Positions 43,201 to 52,007 are shown, counted from the stretch's first letter. The stretch is 64,000 bases of DNA from CAKSUT01 sp045542335 (GCA_045542335.1 JAZQKV010000086.1:72562-136561); one strand, 5' to 3'. Made by a program: numbers and translations. The notes: generated by a model from the sequence alone, not told the origin.

Positions 43201-46200
43201 CTGTACCGAAGGTATGTACAGTCGCGTTGTCGAGAATGATATTTACGTCACCTGTAACCGCACAGGTATTGTAACCGGAAGCTCTCGTGTGTGCTATATT
43301 GAGTCCGGGGCTGTTGATTACAAGAGGCTTGCATTCGTTAAGAGTATATGTTCCACCACCATCTGAAAAATAGTGGATATAAAGACCGGCAGAACGTCTT
43401 ACCGTGGCACCTGTGTAGAGCTCTGTACCCGAAGTCCAGGAAGCAACAGTTGTTCCGTCTTCCTTATAGGTACAATACTGAACGTAAACCGCTGCAGGAT
43501 AGTATTCAACAATATTGAAGTTGTCAAACACAACCTCCTGACCGTAGCTGCTGTAATATATCTCACCGTTGTTATTGGGAACGCCGGTAAGTTCGCCTGC
43601 CTCATACTTTGCTCTGTCGCCAAGGCGTATGGTTTTCACGCCAAGAACAACGTCTACATTCTTCCATGTGAGCTTTGCCGCATCGGAAATCTTGGAATGG
43701 TTGATATGAGTGTGCATATAGAATCTTGCACCGTCCTCAGCAGTTATGGTGACATCACCATAGCCGGCAAGAGAAGGACCGGTATAGACTGTATGCGACA
43801 CATCCCCTACCATAACAATATAGTTTTCATTTGTCTTATAGGTGTCGGGGAAAGCAGTTGCAAGCTTGTCTGTTGCTTCCTTGATGGTGTTTGTGATACC
43901 AAAAGGATTTTCGGGAGTGAGACCGTTGCCTGTGCCACTGCTTGAAATGTAGAGAACATTTGCATCCTCGGGATATGTTTCCCAGATACGCACCTCAACC
44001 TCAGAGCCTGTGTTTTCGCCGTCGGTATATCTCATGAGATAGAGACCTGCCGAAAGGCCTGTGATTTCGGTTATGCCTGCATCGTAGGATGTCCAATCGT
44101 CTGCATCATGTTTCTTGATTTCAAGAGCTTTTGATGTTGCTTCAGCAAAGGTGATCTTTGCGTCTTTGCCAAATGCCGTTGTTGCCTTTGTGACAGTGAA
44201 GTTTTCGGGAGCATCGGCAAGTACAAATTCAAACTCGTAGTCTGCAACGTTGTCAACCGAAAGAATTGCAACGTTTGTACCTGTGCCACCCTCGCCCGCC
44301 TGAGTGAGAGTGTAGCCGTAGTATCCCTCGGGAACGGTAACATTGATTGTGGGATATTCAACATTCGTTGAAAGAAGCTCAACACCGCTTATGTCGATTT
44401 CTGCCTTACCGTCCTTGATAGCAACGGGGATTTCATACCTGTAAACCGTGGGGTCAAAGTCAAATACCTGCTCAAGAGCCGCATTTTCTTCGTCTGTTGC
44501 GCCCTCGATTTCAATTGTCGCATTGATTATGGGCTCGCCTGTTATTTCGTCAACAATCGGCTCACCGCTTGCTGTGTCAACAAGTGTAATGGGGCTTACT
44601 GCGGAAATTGTCTTGTCAAGTCCCTCGGACTGTCCCCAAAGCAGGAAGAAACGAATGTCAAAAGGTGTGTTGTTATCTGTGTGGATAATTCTGATGGTAT
44701 GTTCGCCCTCGGAAAGTCCCTTTGCAAGATAATAAATCTTGTTGTTGGGGTAGGAACGGTAAATGTTTGCCGTCTGAATGGGACCGCCGTCAACGGAGTA
44801 AGCAATATTGGTACCGTTCTTGCTGTTCTGTGTACCATAGGACCATGTCCACAAACCGAGATTCTTTGAGTTGAACTTAAAGCTTATTACGTCGCCCTCT
44901 TTGGAAGAACGGAAATACTTGCCATTGTTATCAACAACAGCATAGTTTCCAAAGCCTGCGGAATTGCCCACCGCTTCGGGAGCAAGCATGTATGCATCGG
45001 AGAGAAGCTCGCCCTTGTTGTTCTCTGTACAGTAAAGTGTCTCGGGAAGAACCTTTGCTGCGTATTCGGTTGCAGTAGGTGTGTAGCTTGTGGGAAGCTG
45101 TTCTTCGAGATAATCGATGATTGATGCAGCATAGTGTGCATAACCTGTATCATTGGGGTGAACGCCGTCAATAGTTCCACCGGAACGCTCGAAATACTTC
45201 TTCCATGCTGCGTCTGTGGTATTAGGCCACTTGTTGCCGTTTTCTGCGTAAATTGTCTTTGCGAGCTCATGTCCTATATAAAGAATAGGAAGATTGTAGT
45301 GCTCGGAGAGCTTTGTATAAGGTACACCATAGCTCGGAACACCGCCTGTTGAAGGGATATCCTGCTTCATTATACCGTTGTCACCGACAACAAGGAGTAC
45401 AATGTTTATCTTGGGATTTACCTTATAAAGCTTCTGGATTATAGATTCAATGTAAACATACTGCTCATCCTTGCCGTAAATGCCGTCATAGCTGTCGTTT
45501 ACACACATTTCGATAAATACGATGTCGGGGCAATCGTCCTTGATAAGGTCACGGTCTGCACGGAAAATACCAAAGATAGCACCTGTACCGCCCCAACCTG
45601 CGTTGCGTTCAACAACTGTAGCAGACGGGAATGTGGACTTGAACCAATCTCTTGTTATACCTCTCCAGGAGGTGTTGTTAGCACTTGTCGCACCTGTACC
45701 TGCGGTAACAGAGCCGCCAAAGTATCCGATAACGATTTCCTTGTCAGCCTGGAGCTTGTAAAGAGTATTTATAAGAGCCTCTGGCTTGTTCTGGTCAACG
45801 TTAAAGTTGATTGTGTAAAGAACGGTTTCGCCGTCCATGATGTATGCCTTATAGCCTGTGCCCTCAACTGTTTCGTATGTAACCTCAACTGTTTCGGGAG
45901 CAGTGCCGGAGTTGCCAAATGTAACAACAGGCTGAGCCGCACCGTAATTAAGAGCTATATTGTACTCTGTGGTATCGGCATCAAAGTCCTCGATTTCAAT
46001 ACCGTCGTAGTAAACCGCTGTCACGCCGAATACTGTAGTACCGCCGGTAAAGTTTACCGTTACAACAGCCTCTCCGTTGTCCTTGATTGTGGAAACAGCA
46101 TTGCCGTCGCCGTCAAGCTTGCCGTTTGTGATAACGACGTTGTCTGTATTACCCTTTGCCACAGCTGTAAGCACGGGGATAGTGCTTGCACCTGCAAGGT

Positions 46201-48499
46201 CGTAGTCATACTCTGTCACGTCGCCTATGGAAACGCCGTCAAGAAGAACATCCGTAACGGTGAAATCTCCCTCAAAATCGGAAACGTGAAGTTTTGCATC
46301 GCCGAGACTTCCGAAAAGGCCGACGTAGCCTATTTCAAATGTATCCTCAAGATGGTTTGCAACGTCATCGGAGGTGAGGTAAACCTGCCACGCTCCCATT
46401 GCACCCTTGGCTGAATAATCGTAGTAAATAACATTCCACTGATTATTTACAAGGGTGGGAGAATCAAGTGCCGTAACAAATGCACTTTCTCCTGAAACAG
46501 CATACCAACGCAAGGAGGGAAGCTGAGGAGCAGCCTTTGCCTTGGGACGTATAACAAGCTTCATAACCTTGTAATCGGTTGTCTTATAGTCTTCTACAAT
46601 ACTGCCACCCGGGCAAACCTCACCTGTAGCCCACATGTCAGAGTTTTCAGCGTTGTCAAAATACTGATTACCGGGGTTGACAAGAACATACTCTCTGCTG
46701 AAATCGTCAACCTTATTTTCTGTAAGACATCTGTGATTTTCAATGCCCTTGTAGCCTATTGACAGTTCAATAGGCTCAACCTCTGTCGTTGTCGCACCGC
46801 CTGTGAAGTTTACGGTATACAACACTTCACCGTCTTTCTCGATTGTTGCCTCTGCAGTGCCGTCTTCAAAGCTGAACTCTGTGTACTCAACGGAAAGACC
46901 GTCGGTATTACCCTTACCTGCAAGGGTAACTGTGGGAACAACGCTTGCACCTGCAAGGTCGTATTCATACTGGGTAGTAGCGACATCAAAGCCGGAGATT
47001 GCTGTTCCGTCTACCTTGATGCCTGTGATGCTGAGGTCACCCTCAAAGTCGGAAACGTGAGCCTTTGCATCGGCATAGTTTCCGAAAAGTGCAAGGTAAC
47101 CGAAGTCTATTCTTGTATCCTCGGTGAGAGTACCTATATTGCCGGAGAATACAGTACCCATGTAGTATAAAAGACCTGCTTCAAGCACGCCGCCTGTTTT
47201 GAAAAGGTCAGTCATGTCGTAGTATGCAACAGTCCAATCGCCTACAGTCTTTGTTTCCTTGGCATAGACAGCTGCACCGCCAAAATTCTTGTTCATGGGT
47301 CTGAAAACAAACGCCTGAGTGTCAGTGGTCTTATAAACAGCCTTGAGAGCCTTGTACTGTGTCTGCTCTGCAGAAAGGTTTCCTCCGGGACCTACTGTCT
47401 TGGTGGCATCGGAAGAAAAGTTAGGTGTAATGCGGTGAACGGTTCTTCCGAAAATGTCGTTTTCATCAACACCGTTGTAGTATACGGCACAGTTGTTGGA
47501 AATATCACTATATGTATACTTGATGGGAAGAGGAGCTATATCGGTAAGCATTGCACCGCCTGTAAAGTTTACAGTATAAAGAACCTCGCCATCCTGCTCA
47601 ATTGTAGCAATTGCAGTACCTGTCGTTGTGTCAACGTTTGTACATTCAACGGTAATACCGGATGCATCACCGCTACCTGTCAAAGCAACTGCAGGGACAG
47701 TATCCGCTTCGCCAAGATCGTAAGTATATTCGGTTGTGGAAGCGGAAAAGCCGGAAATGGCTGTACCGCCAACGGTGATACCTGTTATGTTAAGCTCACC
47801 CTCGAAATCGGAAACATGAGCCTTTGCATCTTCAAGGTCGCCGAAATATCCTGCATAACCTATCTCAAAGGTATCACTTGTATGATTCTGAGAAGCTTCC
47901 GATGCGTAAACATTGAACATTACGCCGTGCACACCATACTGATAATACGTTTTAAGAGCCTCTGTTGAAGTGTAAGAGTAGTATGCGGTAACCCACTTGT
48001 CTGCCTCATGAGACTTGCCCTCGTCAAACGACGCAGAGATAGTCTTTGCGGAAGTGTTCATTTCGCCGGATTCTTTATTTGCAAAAACAGACATGGTGGG
48101 AGTAGTATCACTGGGTGACTTGTAAACAACCTTGATTACGTTGTAGTCTGCAGTCGCCTGTGTAAAGGAAGCGGGAGATACAGAACTGCTGGGCTTGGTG
48201 GAAGCATCCGCTTCAATGATCGTGATTGTTCTTCCCAAAACATCCTTTCCCGTGGAAGCCTTTGCATGCTGGTCGTTAGCATTGGCGTGGTTGATTGAAA
48301 AATTGATGGGGGTAAGCTCTGTTGCCAGAACTTCAACCTCGGCATCTTCCTCTTTGGCTTCTTCCGTTTCGGGTTCTTCAACAACTTCTTGAGTTTCCTC
48401 AACTGTGTCCACCACTTCGGCAGCATATGCGAAAGTGTTGAAGCATGAGAAAACCATAAGCATTGTCAAAAGAATACTGAGCAATCTTCTTGTTTTCAT
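40202..48499 (-). CDS. 2765-aa secreted multi-domain protein with SGNH hydrolase and C-terminal dockerin
   Basis: Giant exported protein. Order of parts: signal peptide (1-27) and acidic linker; three copies of a ~250-residue jelly-roll-plus-Ig-like unit ending in FGxxxDAKxHVSDFEG (about 60-830); an SGNH hydrolase domain (about 920-1130) with GGSVTAG as block I, FIEMCVNDSYDG, and DGVHPNDTGY carrying the Asp-His pair; a carbohydrate-binding-like domain (1140-1290); a beta-helix-like region from 1510 (DANVLYISSSG); InlB-type repeats (about 1920-2060, FKGWSLTEGG and FLGWSDGETT); a second beta-helix-like region from 2061 (DANVWYISDWTG); and a dockerin (2700-2765) with GDICGDGIVDIDDF and VDIDEDGEVTVMDL. 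It probably deacylates and binds complex glycans at the surface. A signal peptide and a consensus-like promoter set the start. Confidence 0.88.
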   Translation of the reverse strand: MKTRRLLSILLTMLMVFSCFNTFAYAAEVVDTVEETQEVVEEPETEEAKEEDAEVEVLATELTPINFSINHANANDQHAKASTGKDVLGRTITIIEADASTKPSSSVSPASFTQATADYNVIKVVYKSPSDTTPTMSVFANKESGEMNTSAKTISASFDEGKSHEADKWVTAYYSYTSTEALKTYYQYGVHGVMFNVYASEASQNHTSDTFEIGYAGYFGDLEDAKAHVSDFEGELNITGITVGGTAISGFSASTTEYTYDLGEADTVPAVALTGSGDASGITVECTNVDTTTGTAIATIEQDGEVLYTVNFTGGAMLTDIAPLPIKYTYSDISNNCAVYYNGVDENDIFGRTVHRITPNFSSDATKTVGPGGNLSAEQTQYKALKAVYKTTDTQAFVFRPMNKNFGGAAVYAKETKTVGDWTVAYYDMTDLFKTGGVLEAGLLYYMGTVFSGNIGTLTEDTRIDFGYLALFGNYADAKAHVSDFEGDLSITGIKVDGTAISGFDVATTQYEYDLAGASVVPTVTLAGKGNTDGLSVEYTEFSFEDGTAEATIEKDGEVLYTVNFTGGATTTEVEPIELSIGYKGIENHRCLTENKVDDFSREYVLVNPGNQYFDNAENSDMWATGEVCPGGSIVEDYKTTDYKVMKLVIRPKAKAAPQLPSLRWYAVSGESAFVTALDSPTLVNNQWNVIYYDYSAKGAMGAWQVYLTSDDVANHLEDTFEIGYVGLFGSLGDAKLHVSDFEGDFTVTDVLLDGVSIGDVTEYDYDLAGASTIPVLTAVAKGNTDNVVITNGKLDGDGNAVSTIKDNGEAVVTVNFTGGTTVFGVTAVYYDGIEIEDFDADTTEYNIALNYGAAQPVVTFGNSGTAPETVEVTYETVEGTGYKAYIMDGETVLYTINFNVDQNKPEALINTLYKLQADKEIVIGYFGGSVTAGTGATSANNTSWRGITRDWFKSTFPSATVVERNAGWGGTGAIFGIFRADRDLIKDDCPDIVFIEMCVNDSYDGIYGKDEQYVYIESIIQKLYKVNPKINIVLLVVGDNGIMKQDIPSTGGVPSYGVPYTKLSEHYNLPILYIGHELAKTIYAENGNKWPNTTDAAWKKYFERSGGTIDGVHPNDTGYAHYAASIIDYLEEQLPTSYTPTATEYAAKVLPETLYCTENNKGELLSDAYMLAPEAVGNSAGFGNYAVVDNNGKYFRSSKEGDVISFKFNSKNLGLWTWSYGTQNSKNGTNIAYSVDGGPIQTANIYRSYPNNKIYYLAKGLSEGEHTIRIIHTDNNTPFDIRFFLLWGQSEGLDKTISAVSPITLVDTASGEPIVDEITGEPIINATIEIEGATDEENAALEQVFDFDPTVYRYEIPVAIKDGKAEIDISGVELLSTNVEYPTINVTVPEGYYGYTLTQAGEGGTGTNVAILSVDNVADYEFEFVLADAPENFTVTKATTAFGKDAKITFAEATSKALEIKKHDADDWTSYDAGITEITGLSAGLYLMRYTDGENTGSEVEVRIWETYPEDANVLYISSSGTGNGLTPENPFGITNTIKEATDKLATAFPDTYKTNENYIVMVGDVSHTVYTGPSLAGYGDVTITAEDGARFYMHTHINHSKISDAAKLTWKNVDVVLGVKTIRLGDRAKYEAGELTGVPNNNGEIYYSSYGQEVVFDNFNIVEYYPAAVYVQYCTYKEDGTTVASWTSGTELYTGATVRRSAGLYIHYFSDGGGTYTLNECKPLVINSPGLNIAHTRASGYNTCAVTGDVNIILDNATVHTFGTGGHGGNASHTGTARGVINGGRVTSVAYVGAQSSGKINGSALLIVNGGAIAKITAKNSTYNTLDTALIINNGLTYTVETANIDYYLKSAAGGSADAVFADDNTIASFVFTTDKELVVIDGVEYETVDGTVTVAAATVGTGESSVTYKNKDVAVNFNVGTAGSEIDSITIEKGNDIVIADLPTPTVTDGINEFKGWSLTEGGEIYTGEKYTVTGETTLYAVYDLIEHEITYAYGENKYATVPESATCGNNGAITVAEAPTFNNGAKYEFLGWSDGETTYQPGDEIAGVTADVTLTAQWNVDANVWYISDWTGTPDGGYDPSEPFGTKLEILTPVTITSVQTAKDNIKNTLAETLTKDADAVVKTGIDGYAWKNAKCAIVSASAKIKDGSDYTLIVTDAVTMYHPTNTGHLTIKGLDENSTIYVVTGFKAYRKGDTTIDNIKMLTIGANNMEPILPTTDYDYTIGDNVIGGTGKLNIDGVEYLCNSSRNYETEAEAYYNESTGTLLECLVPYNDCINKSISTIRLFHSNYYKDAQPSTNTITIGNNFTAGVVGPGANYNQNNPVNVAEAISGSRTVILKGNTSDFRITHAGRFDGVATLIVDGGNVTNYMALGGVIANNASTKDYGRNSIFGYAHGIINGGTVKKVYLQSQLSSGATQQPDADGYYTKQTITGTLGANAQLGVAVLEVNGGTITEGIQARGTNATATQVVIFNNGTSATVAANAADIVAYSSADGKVEAIVDTSATWVYNNVTYPLGEDFTFDGFKVTTTYSTVVLKDKTTDTEIKRYTVIDGVATIPASDLTAEGNVYEIAYTANEDEVKVSGKVYVDRTTESAVKNPAYLTFRTADGTLVKSIAIESENTATKSETVTVDGVEVTLYYIEVGNVIDVSDITAEGAITVSVEKNGYLAKKIKTYDSASEIGGTIVDNLELDLVAGDIKGNYGDICGDGIVDIDDFIRIIRGFSKELSEIEEFVKAVDIDEDGEVTVMDLSFVKSNFGRKAE

Positions 48500-48560
48500 G
48501 TGACATCTCTCCTGTTGTAAAATTTTTTCATTCCGAATGCAAAAGCATACAGATATAATT

Positions 48561-48589
48561 ATTATACATTAAGATGTATCAAAAGTCAA
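48561..48589 (-). promoter_or_regulatory. Sigma-A promoter of the giant dockerin gene
   Basis: On the minus strand TTGACT (48584-48589), 17-nt spacer, TATAAT (48561-48566). It leaves a ~55-nt leader with AGGAGAG before the ATG. The stretch 48590-48852 is non-coding and shows nothing recognisable. Confidence 0.78.
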
Positions 48590-48852
48590 CAAAGAAAAAA
48601 AATTTCGGATATTGTTATAAAAATGTGCCGGCTTTTTTGTGCATATTGACAAGCACTTTTTTCTCAGAGAATTGCACATTTCCGTACGCATTTTTCGTAC
48701 ACAGTCTATACACACAGAGTACAAAAAGATTGTCTTTTTTGGTCACAGTTTAGAGTAATGACATCTTTTCGATGAGAATCCGAATAAGCACATCCATTCA
48801 ACAATTGCATCCGGCGATTTACCGCTTTGTTTCAAGCACGGAGACAACAGTA

Positions 48853-48881
48853 TTGACAAAAATAATGCTCTGTGGTATAAT
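48853..48881 (+). promoter_or_regulatory. Consensus sigma-A promoter of the RadC-like gene
   Basis: TTGACA (48853-48858), 17-nt spacer, TATAAT (48876-48881): full match at all twelve positions. Confidence 0.85.
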
Positions 48882-48917
48882 CAGAACATAAACTTTTTGG
48901 AGAATAGTGCTGTATAA

Positions 48918-49610
48918 ATGAAAAAACAATCCGGAAACACCGGGGATTTACATAAAAATCACCGCAAACGTATGCAGAACAAAGTGCTAAACGGCGACAT
49001 TGACAGTATGTATGACCATGAATTGCTTGAAATGCTGCTCTTTATTCCAATTCCAAGGGTTAACACCAATCCCATAGCTCACAGATTGCTTAACAAGTTT
49101 GGAAGTATCCCGGAAGTGCTTCATGCCTCCGAAAGCGAACTCATAACCGTGGAAGGTGTTGGGAAAAGCACTGCAAAGTACCTCAAGTCCCTTGAAAAGC
49201 TCTTTGAAGATTTTGAGACCTGTTATCAACGTGAGCTTGTTGAACTATCAGAAACAAGTGTCGAAAAGCGTATCGACGAGATTGTCAACAATACTATTGC
49301 CGCGATAAAAGACTCAGACCCCGGCACAATGGCAATCTCTTTTCTTGGAGCAAATGGCTTGAGCAGAAAAATGTATGTAAGCAAAAGCAATGTGGTAAAT
49401 TATCGTGAAGTTGTCCGCCTGTCATTGATGTACGGCATAAATTCAATTGTTATTTGCGAAAGAGTAAACGATGTTTCTTCGGCGTTAATCAAGAAAGTTG
49501 TTTCAATTCTTGAAGATGCCAACATTATGACGGTATTTGCCTATCTCGTCACAGACGGATTTTGCATCGAGCTTTTCAGCGGCGAAGTAAGTGAGCCGAC
49601 AGACTATTGA
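48918..49610 (+). CDS. RadC-family protein lacking the JAMM motif
   Basis: 230-aa protein. The N-terminal half is RadC-like: a helical DHELLEMLLFIPIPRVNTNPIAH-type segment (read in parts) and a helix-hairpin-helix (GVGKSTAKYL). The C-terminal half has the MPN-like alternation of strands (GTMAISFLGANG, VNYREVVRLSLMYGINSIVICER), but the HxHPSG...D metal-binding motif of RadC is missing; the expected place reads ERVNDVSSALIKK. It is therefore probably not a metallo-isopeptidase. The closest ribosome site (GGAG) is rather far, about 15 nt. RadC proteins are not proven repair enzymes. Confidence 0.82.
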   Translation: MKKQSGNTGDLHKNHRKRMQNKVLNGDIDSMYDHELLEMLLFIPIPRVNTNPIAHRLLNKFGSIPEVLHASESELITVEGVGKSTAKYLKSLEKLFEDFETCYQRELVELSETSVEKRIDEIVNNTIAAIKDSDPGTMAISFLGANGLSRKMYVSKSNVVNYREVVRLSLMYGINSIVICERVNDVSSALIKKVVSILEDANIMTVFAYLVTDGFCIELFSGEVSEPTDY

Positions 49611-49634
49611 TTCTCCCATAATAAAGTAAAAAAG

Positions 49635-49668
49635 TGCAGCTTCCGTTTCTTTTGGAAGCTGCATTTTG
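49635..49668. terminator. Bidirectional terminator
   Basis: TGCAGCTTCC (49635-49644) pairs perfectly with GGAAGCTGCA (49654-49663), with T-runs on both strands, between the convergent RadC-like and QueG-like genes. Confidence 0.9.
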
Positions 49669-49707
49669 TAATTGCCCTTTTTGAGTCACAACCTTGTTGT
49701 GCACCTG

Positions 49708-50889
49708 TTATTTTTCCTTTTTACCGTTTGTACAAGCGCTGACATTTGAACAGATATTGCAATCCCTGCAAGTGCCCTCTGCCATTTTGTATTCGCCGTC
49801 AGTTATTCCGGGGTAGTTCTTTTCGAGATATTCTTCACGGTAAGGATTTACTCCGGGCGAAACACTTTCGGGCTTGTTTGGAATCAACCAGCTCTTTTTC
49901 TTGTAGAACGGATTTTTAAATGTGTTCTCTATGCGACCACTTTTTTCAAGAGCATTCATACAGGCACGGATACAGCCTCTTGCACCGCACACCGCAAAAT
50001 AGCCCGTATGGGAGAGAATGTAGTTATAATATTCCATAACATCCGAAGTTTCGGGCTTTCTGCCCCATTTTGCAGTTGCCATGGAATAGCAGAGAATATA
50101 AGCCTCCTCCTCGGTCATTTCGCTGTTTCGCACATCAAATGCCATGTTGGGAAATTCCTTTTTGTGGAAGGGAGAACACTCATTGTTAAAGCCGTGATGT
50201 GAAAGAGTGCATCTACCCATGCGCACATCTCCGTACCATATCTTTTTCTCGCCGAAATCCACTTCAAGACGCTTTGTTTCGTCCTTAACATCCGGCACTG
50301 CATCTCCGGGACATTCCCTTGCGCACGCACCGCAATGGATGCAAATATCGCCTGTGTCAAGGATGGGATCGGGTTCAAGCTCGCAGTCTGTGAAAATAAG
50401 ACCAAGACGCACTCTCGGTCCGAACTTCTTTGTGAGGAACACCTTTGAGAAACCCACCTCGCCAAGTCCGCATCCTGCCGCAATAAGTCGCACGCTGCAA
50501 ACCACATTCGGCGGCACCTTGTCGGGAGCCACAGGTTTGTTTATGGTTGAGTTTCCCTCGGGAACTGCAGGATAGTGCGCAACCGCTTCCCAGCCATGGT
50601 CCTCTATGAAACAGCAAAGCTCATAGGATTTTTTTGGGCGAAAAAGCGAGTTTAATTTGTTGTAGGAATAAAAAGTATAGTTGTGCCAATGAGTGCCCTC
50701 CTCAATGCCTCTGTATGTACCTCGGGGGATTCTCATGGCAACGGCAATAACGGATTTTGCTTCGGGGAAATAAGTGAGGGGATTCATAAGCTCGGGGGCG
50801 TTTTTAAAACGTTCCACATTACCTATAGCGATGCAGTCCAGACCTATTTCTGCCGCCTTATCCTTTATCATCTGTGATGTAAGCTTCAT
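49708..50889 (-). CDS. QueG-like iron-sulfur protein, longer paralogue
   Basis: 393-aa cytoplasmic protein related to epoxyqueuosine reductase/reductive-dehalogenase-like proteins. The N-terminal half has the family's YFPEAKSVIAVAMRIPRG and CGLGEVGFSKVFLTKKFG. A ferredoxin motif (CIHCGACARECPGDAVP) follows. The C-terminal part has further cysteine groups (CGARGCIRACMNAL, CRDCNICSNVSAC). True QueG binds a cobalamin and two 4Fe-4S clusters; here the cluster layout differs, so the substrate is unclear. It lies 39 nt downstream of a shorter paralogue, in one operon. Confidence 0.78.
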   Translation of the reverse strand: MKLTSQMIKDKAAEIGLDCIAIGNVERFKNAPELMNPLTYFPEAKSVIAVAMRIPRGTYRGIEEGTHWHNYTFYSYNKLNSLFRPKKSYELCCFIEDHGWEAVAHYPAVPEGNSTINKPVAPDKVPPNVVCSVRLIAAGCGLGEVGFSKVFLTKKFGPRVRLGLIFTDCELEPDPILDTGDICIHCGACARECPGDAVPDVKDETKRLEVDFGEKKIWYGDVRMGRCTLSHHGFNNECSPFHKKEFPNMAFDVRNSEMTEEEAYILCYSMATAKWGRKPETSDVMEYYNYILSHTGYFAVCGARGCIRACMNALEKSGRIENTFKNPFYKKKSWLIPNKPESVSPGVNPYREEYLEKNYPGITDGEYKMAEGTCRDCNICSNVSACTNGKKEK

Positions 50890-50928
50890 CTGAAAACTCC
50901 TTTCGTATGAGATGTTGCGGCTTTTCCG

Positions 50929-51834
50929 TTATCTCTTTTTTGCACTTGTAAAGTTTCCGCCGGAAACAACGTCTGTCTTTTCTTCGACGTATTTTCCGCA
51001 CTCATCAAGTGCCCACGCATCTCTTTTTCTGAAAGAGTTTTCAAATTTGTTGCCGACAATTCCGTTTTCTTCAAGGTGGCAAAGACAGGTTCTGTTGCAA
51101 AGTGCGGCAACTCTGTCGGGCTTGCCCTTGGAGGAAAGTCTGTTGGGAGCAGCTCCGTTTTTACAGATTTTGCACTTTTCGTAATCAATTTTCGCAACAG
51201 TCATTTTCTTTCCGCAGATGTCGATTTCGGTTGTTTCGGTCTTGCTTATCGCACCGAGAGGACAAGCATCCGCACATTTTCCGCAGGCATCGCAGAGCTT
51301 TTTCTGCATAACGGGCGTGGGTTCAAGCTCTGCATCTGTGATAATCATGTGGAAACGCTGACGTGAGCCGTATTTCTCCGAAAGAGCAATGCCATTCATG
51401 CCGATTTCACAGATACCGCAAGCAACAGCCGCATAGTCAAAATCAGGGAAAACGTTGGGAGCAGGTCTGCCAGGCTCAACGGAAACGCCCATAGGTGTAA
51501 CTTCCGGAGGATTGGGGAAAAGAGGAACAGCCTCCCAGCCCTCGTCTTCAATTGCGTTTACAAGTCCATAGCACGCAATGGAGAGAAAATCATCTTCAAG
51601 CCAGGTTTTGCCGAAAAGGGTGTAGTCCTGAAAATTTGTCCCTTCCTCAACCCCTCTGAGTGCACCGCGGCAAATGCGTTTGCCAATCATTATGACGGTT
51701 TTACCCTCGGGGAAAATTGAAAAAGGATTGTGTGCGGGATCTATACAGTCAAAGCGTTCTTTTGGAGCAAAGCCGATGAGGTCAATTCCCTCTCGCTTCA
51801 CAGCCTCCATGATTTTTTCTTTAAGTTGCTTCAT
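50929..51834 (-). CDS. QueG-like iron-sulfur protein, shorter paralogue
   Basis: 301-aa paralogue of the downstream gene. It shares FPEGKTVIMIGKRICRG, RGVEEGTNFQDYT and CGICEIGMNG with it. The ferredoxin motif is CDACGKCADACPLGA, followed by CKICKNG and CNRTCLCHLE near the C-terminus. AAGGAAAG precedes the ATG. The pair probably arose by tandem duplication followed by C-terminal divergence. No queuosine genes lie near, so a role in queuosine formation is not supported by context. Confidence 0.78.
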   Translation of the reverse strand: MKQLKEKIMEAVKREGIDLIGFAPKERFDCIDPAHNPFSIFPEGKTVIMIGKRICRGALRGVEEGTNFQDYTLFGKTWLEDDFLSIACYGLVNAIEDEGWEAVPLFPNPPEVTPMGVSVEPGRPAPNVFPDFDYAAVACGICEIGMNGIALSEKYGSRQRFHMIITDAELEPTPVMQKKLCDACGKCADACPLGAISKTETTEIDICGKKMTVAKIDYEKCKICKNGAAPNRLSSKGKPDRVAALCNRTCLCHLEENGIVGNKFENSFRKRDAWALDECGKYVEEKTDVVSGGNFTSAKKR

Positions 51835-51948
51835 AATACTTTCCTTTCATCTCCGTTTTGCCCGGAGCCTTTTATGCTTATTTGCATTATAAACTTGTTT
51901 TTTAATTTTTGCAATAACAAAACACAATCAATTTTAACTTTTCGAAAC

Positions 51949-51977
51949 TTGATTTGCTTATTTTTGCGTGATATAAT
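51949..51977 (+). promoter_or_regulatory. Sigma-A promoter of the small membrane protein gene
   Basis: TTGATT (51949-51954), 17-nt spacer, TATAAT (51972-51977), 30 nt before the start codon. Confidence 0.7.
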
Positions 51978-52007
51978 GTTGTCATAAAAACAATTAGGAG
52001 GTATATT

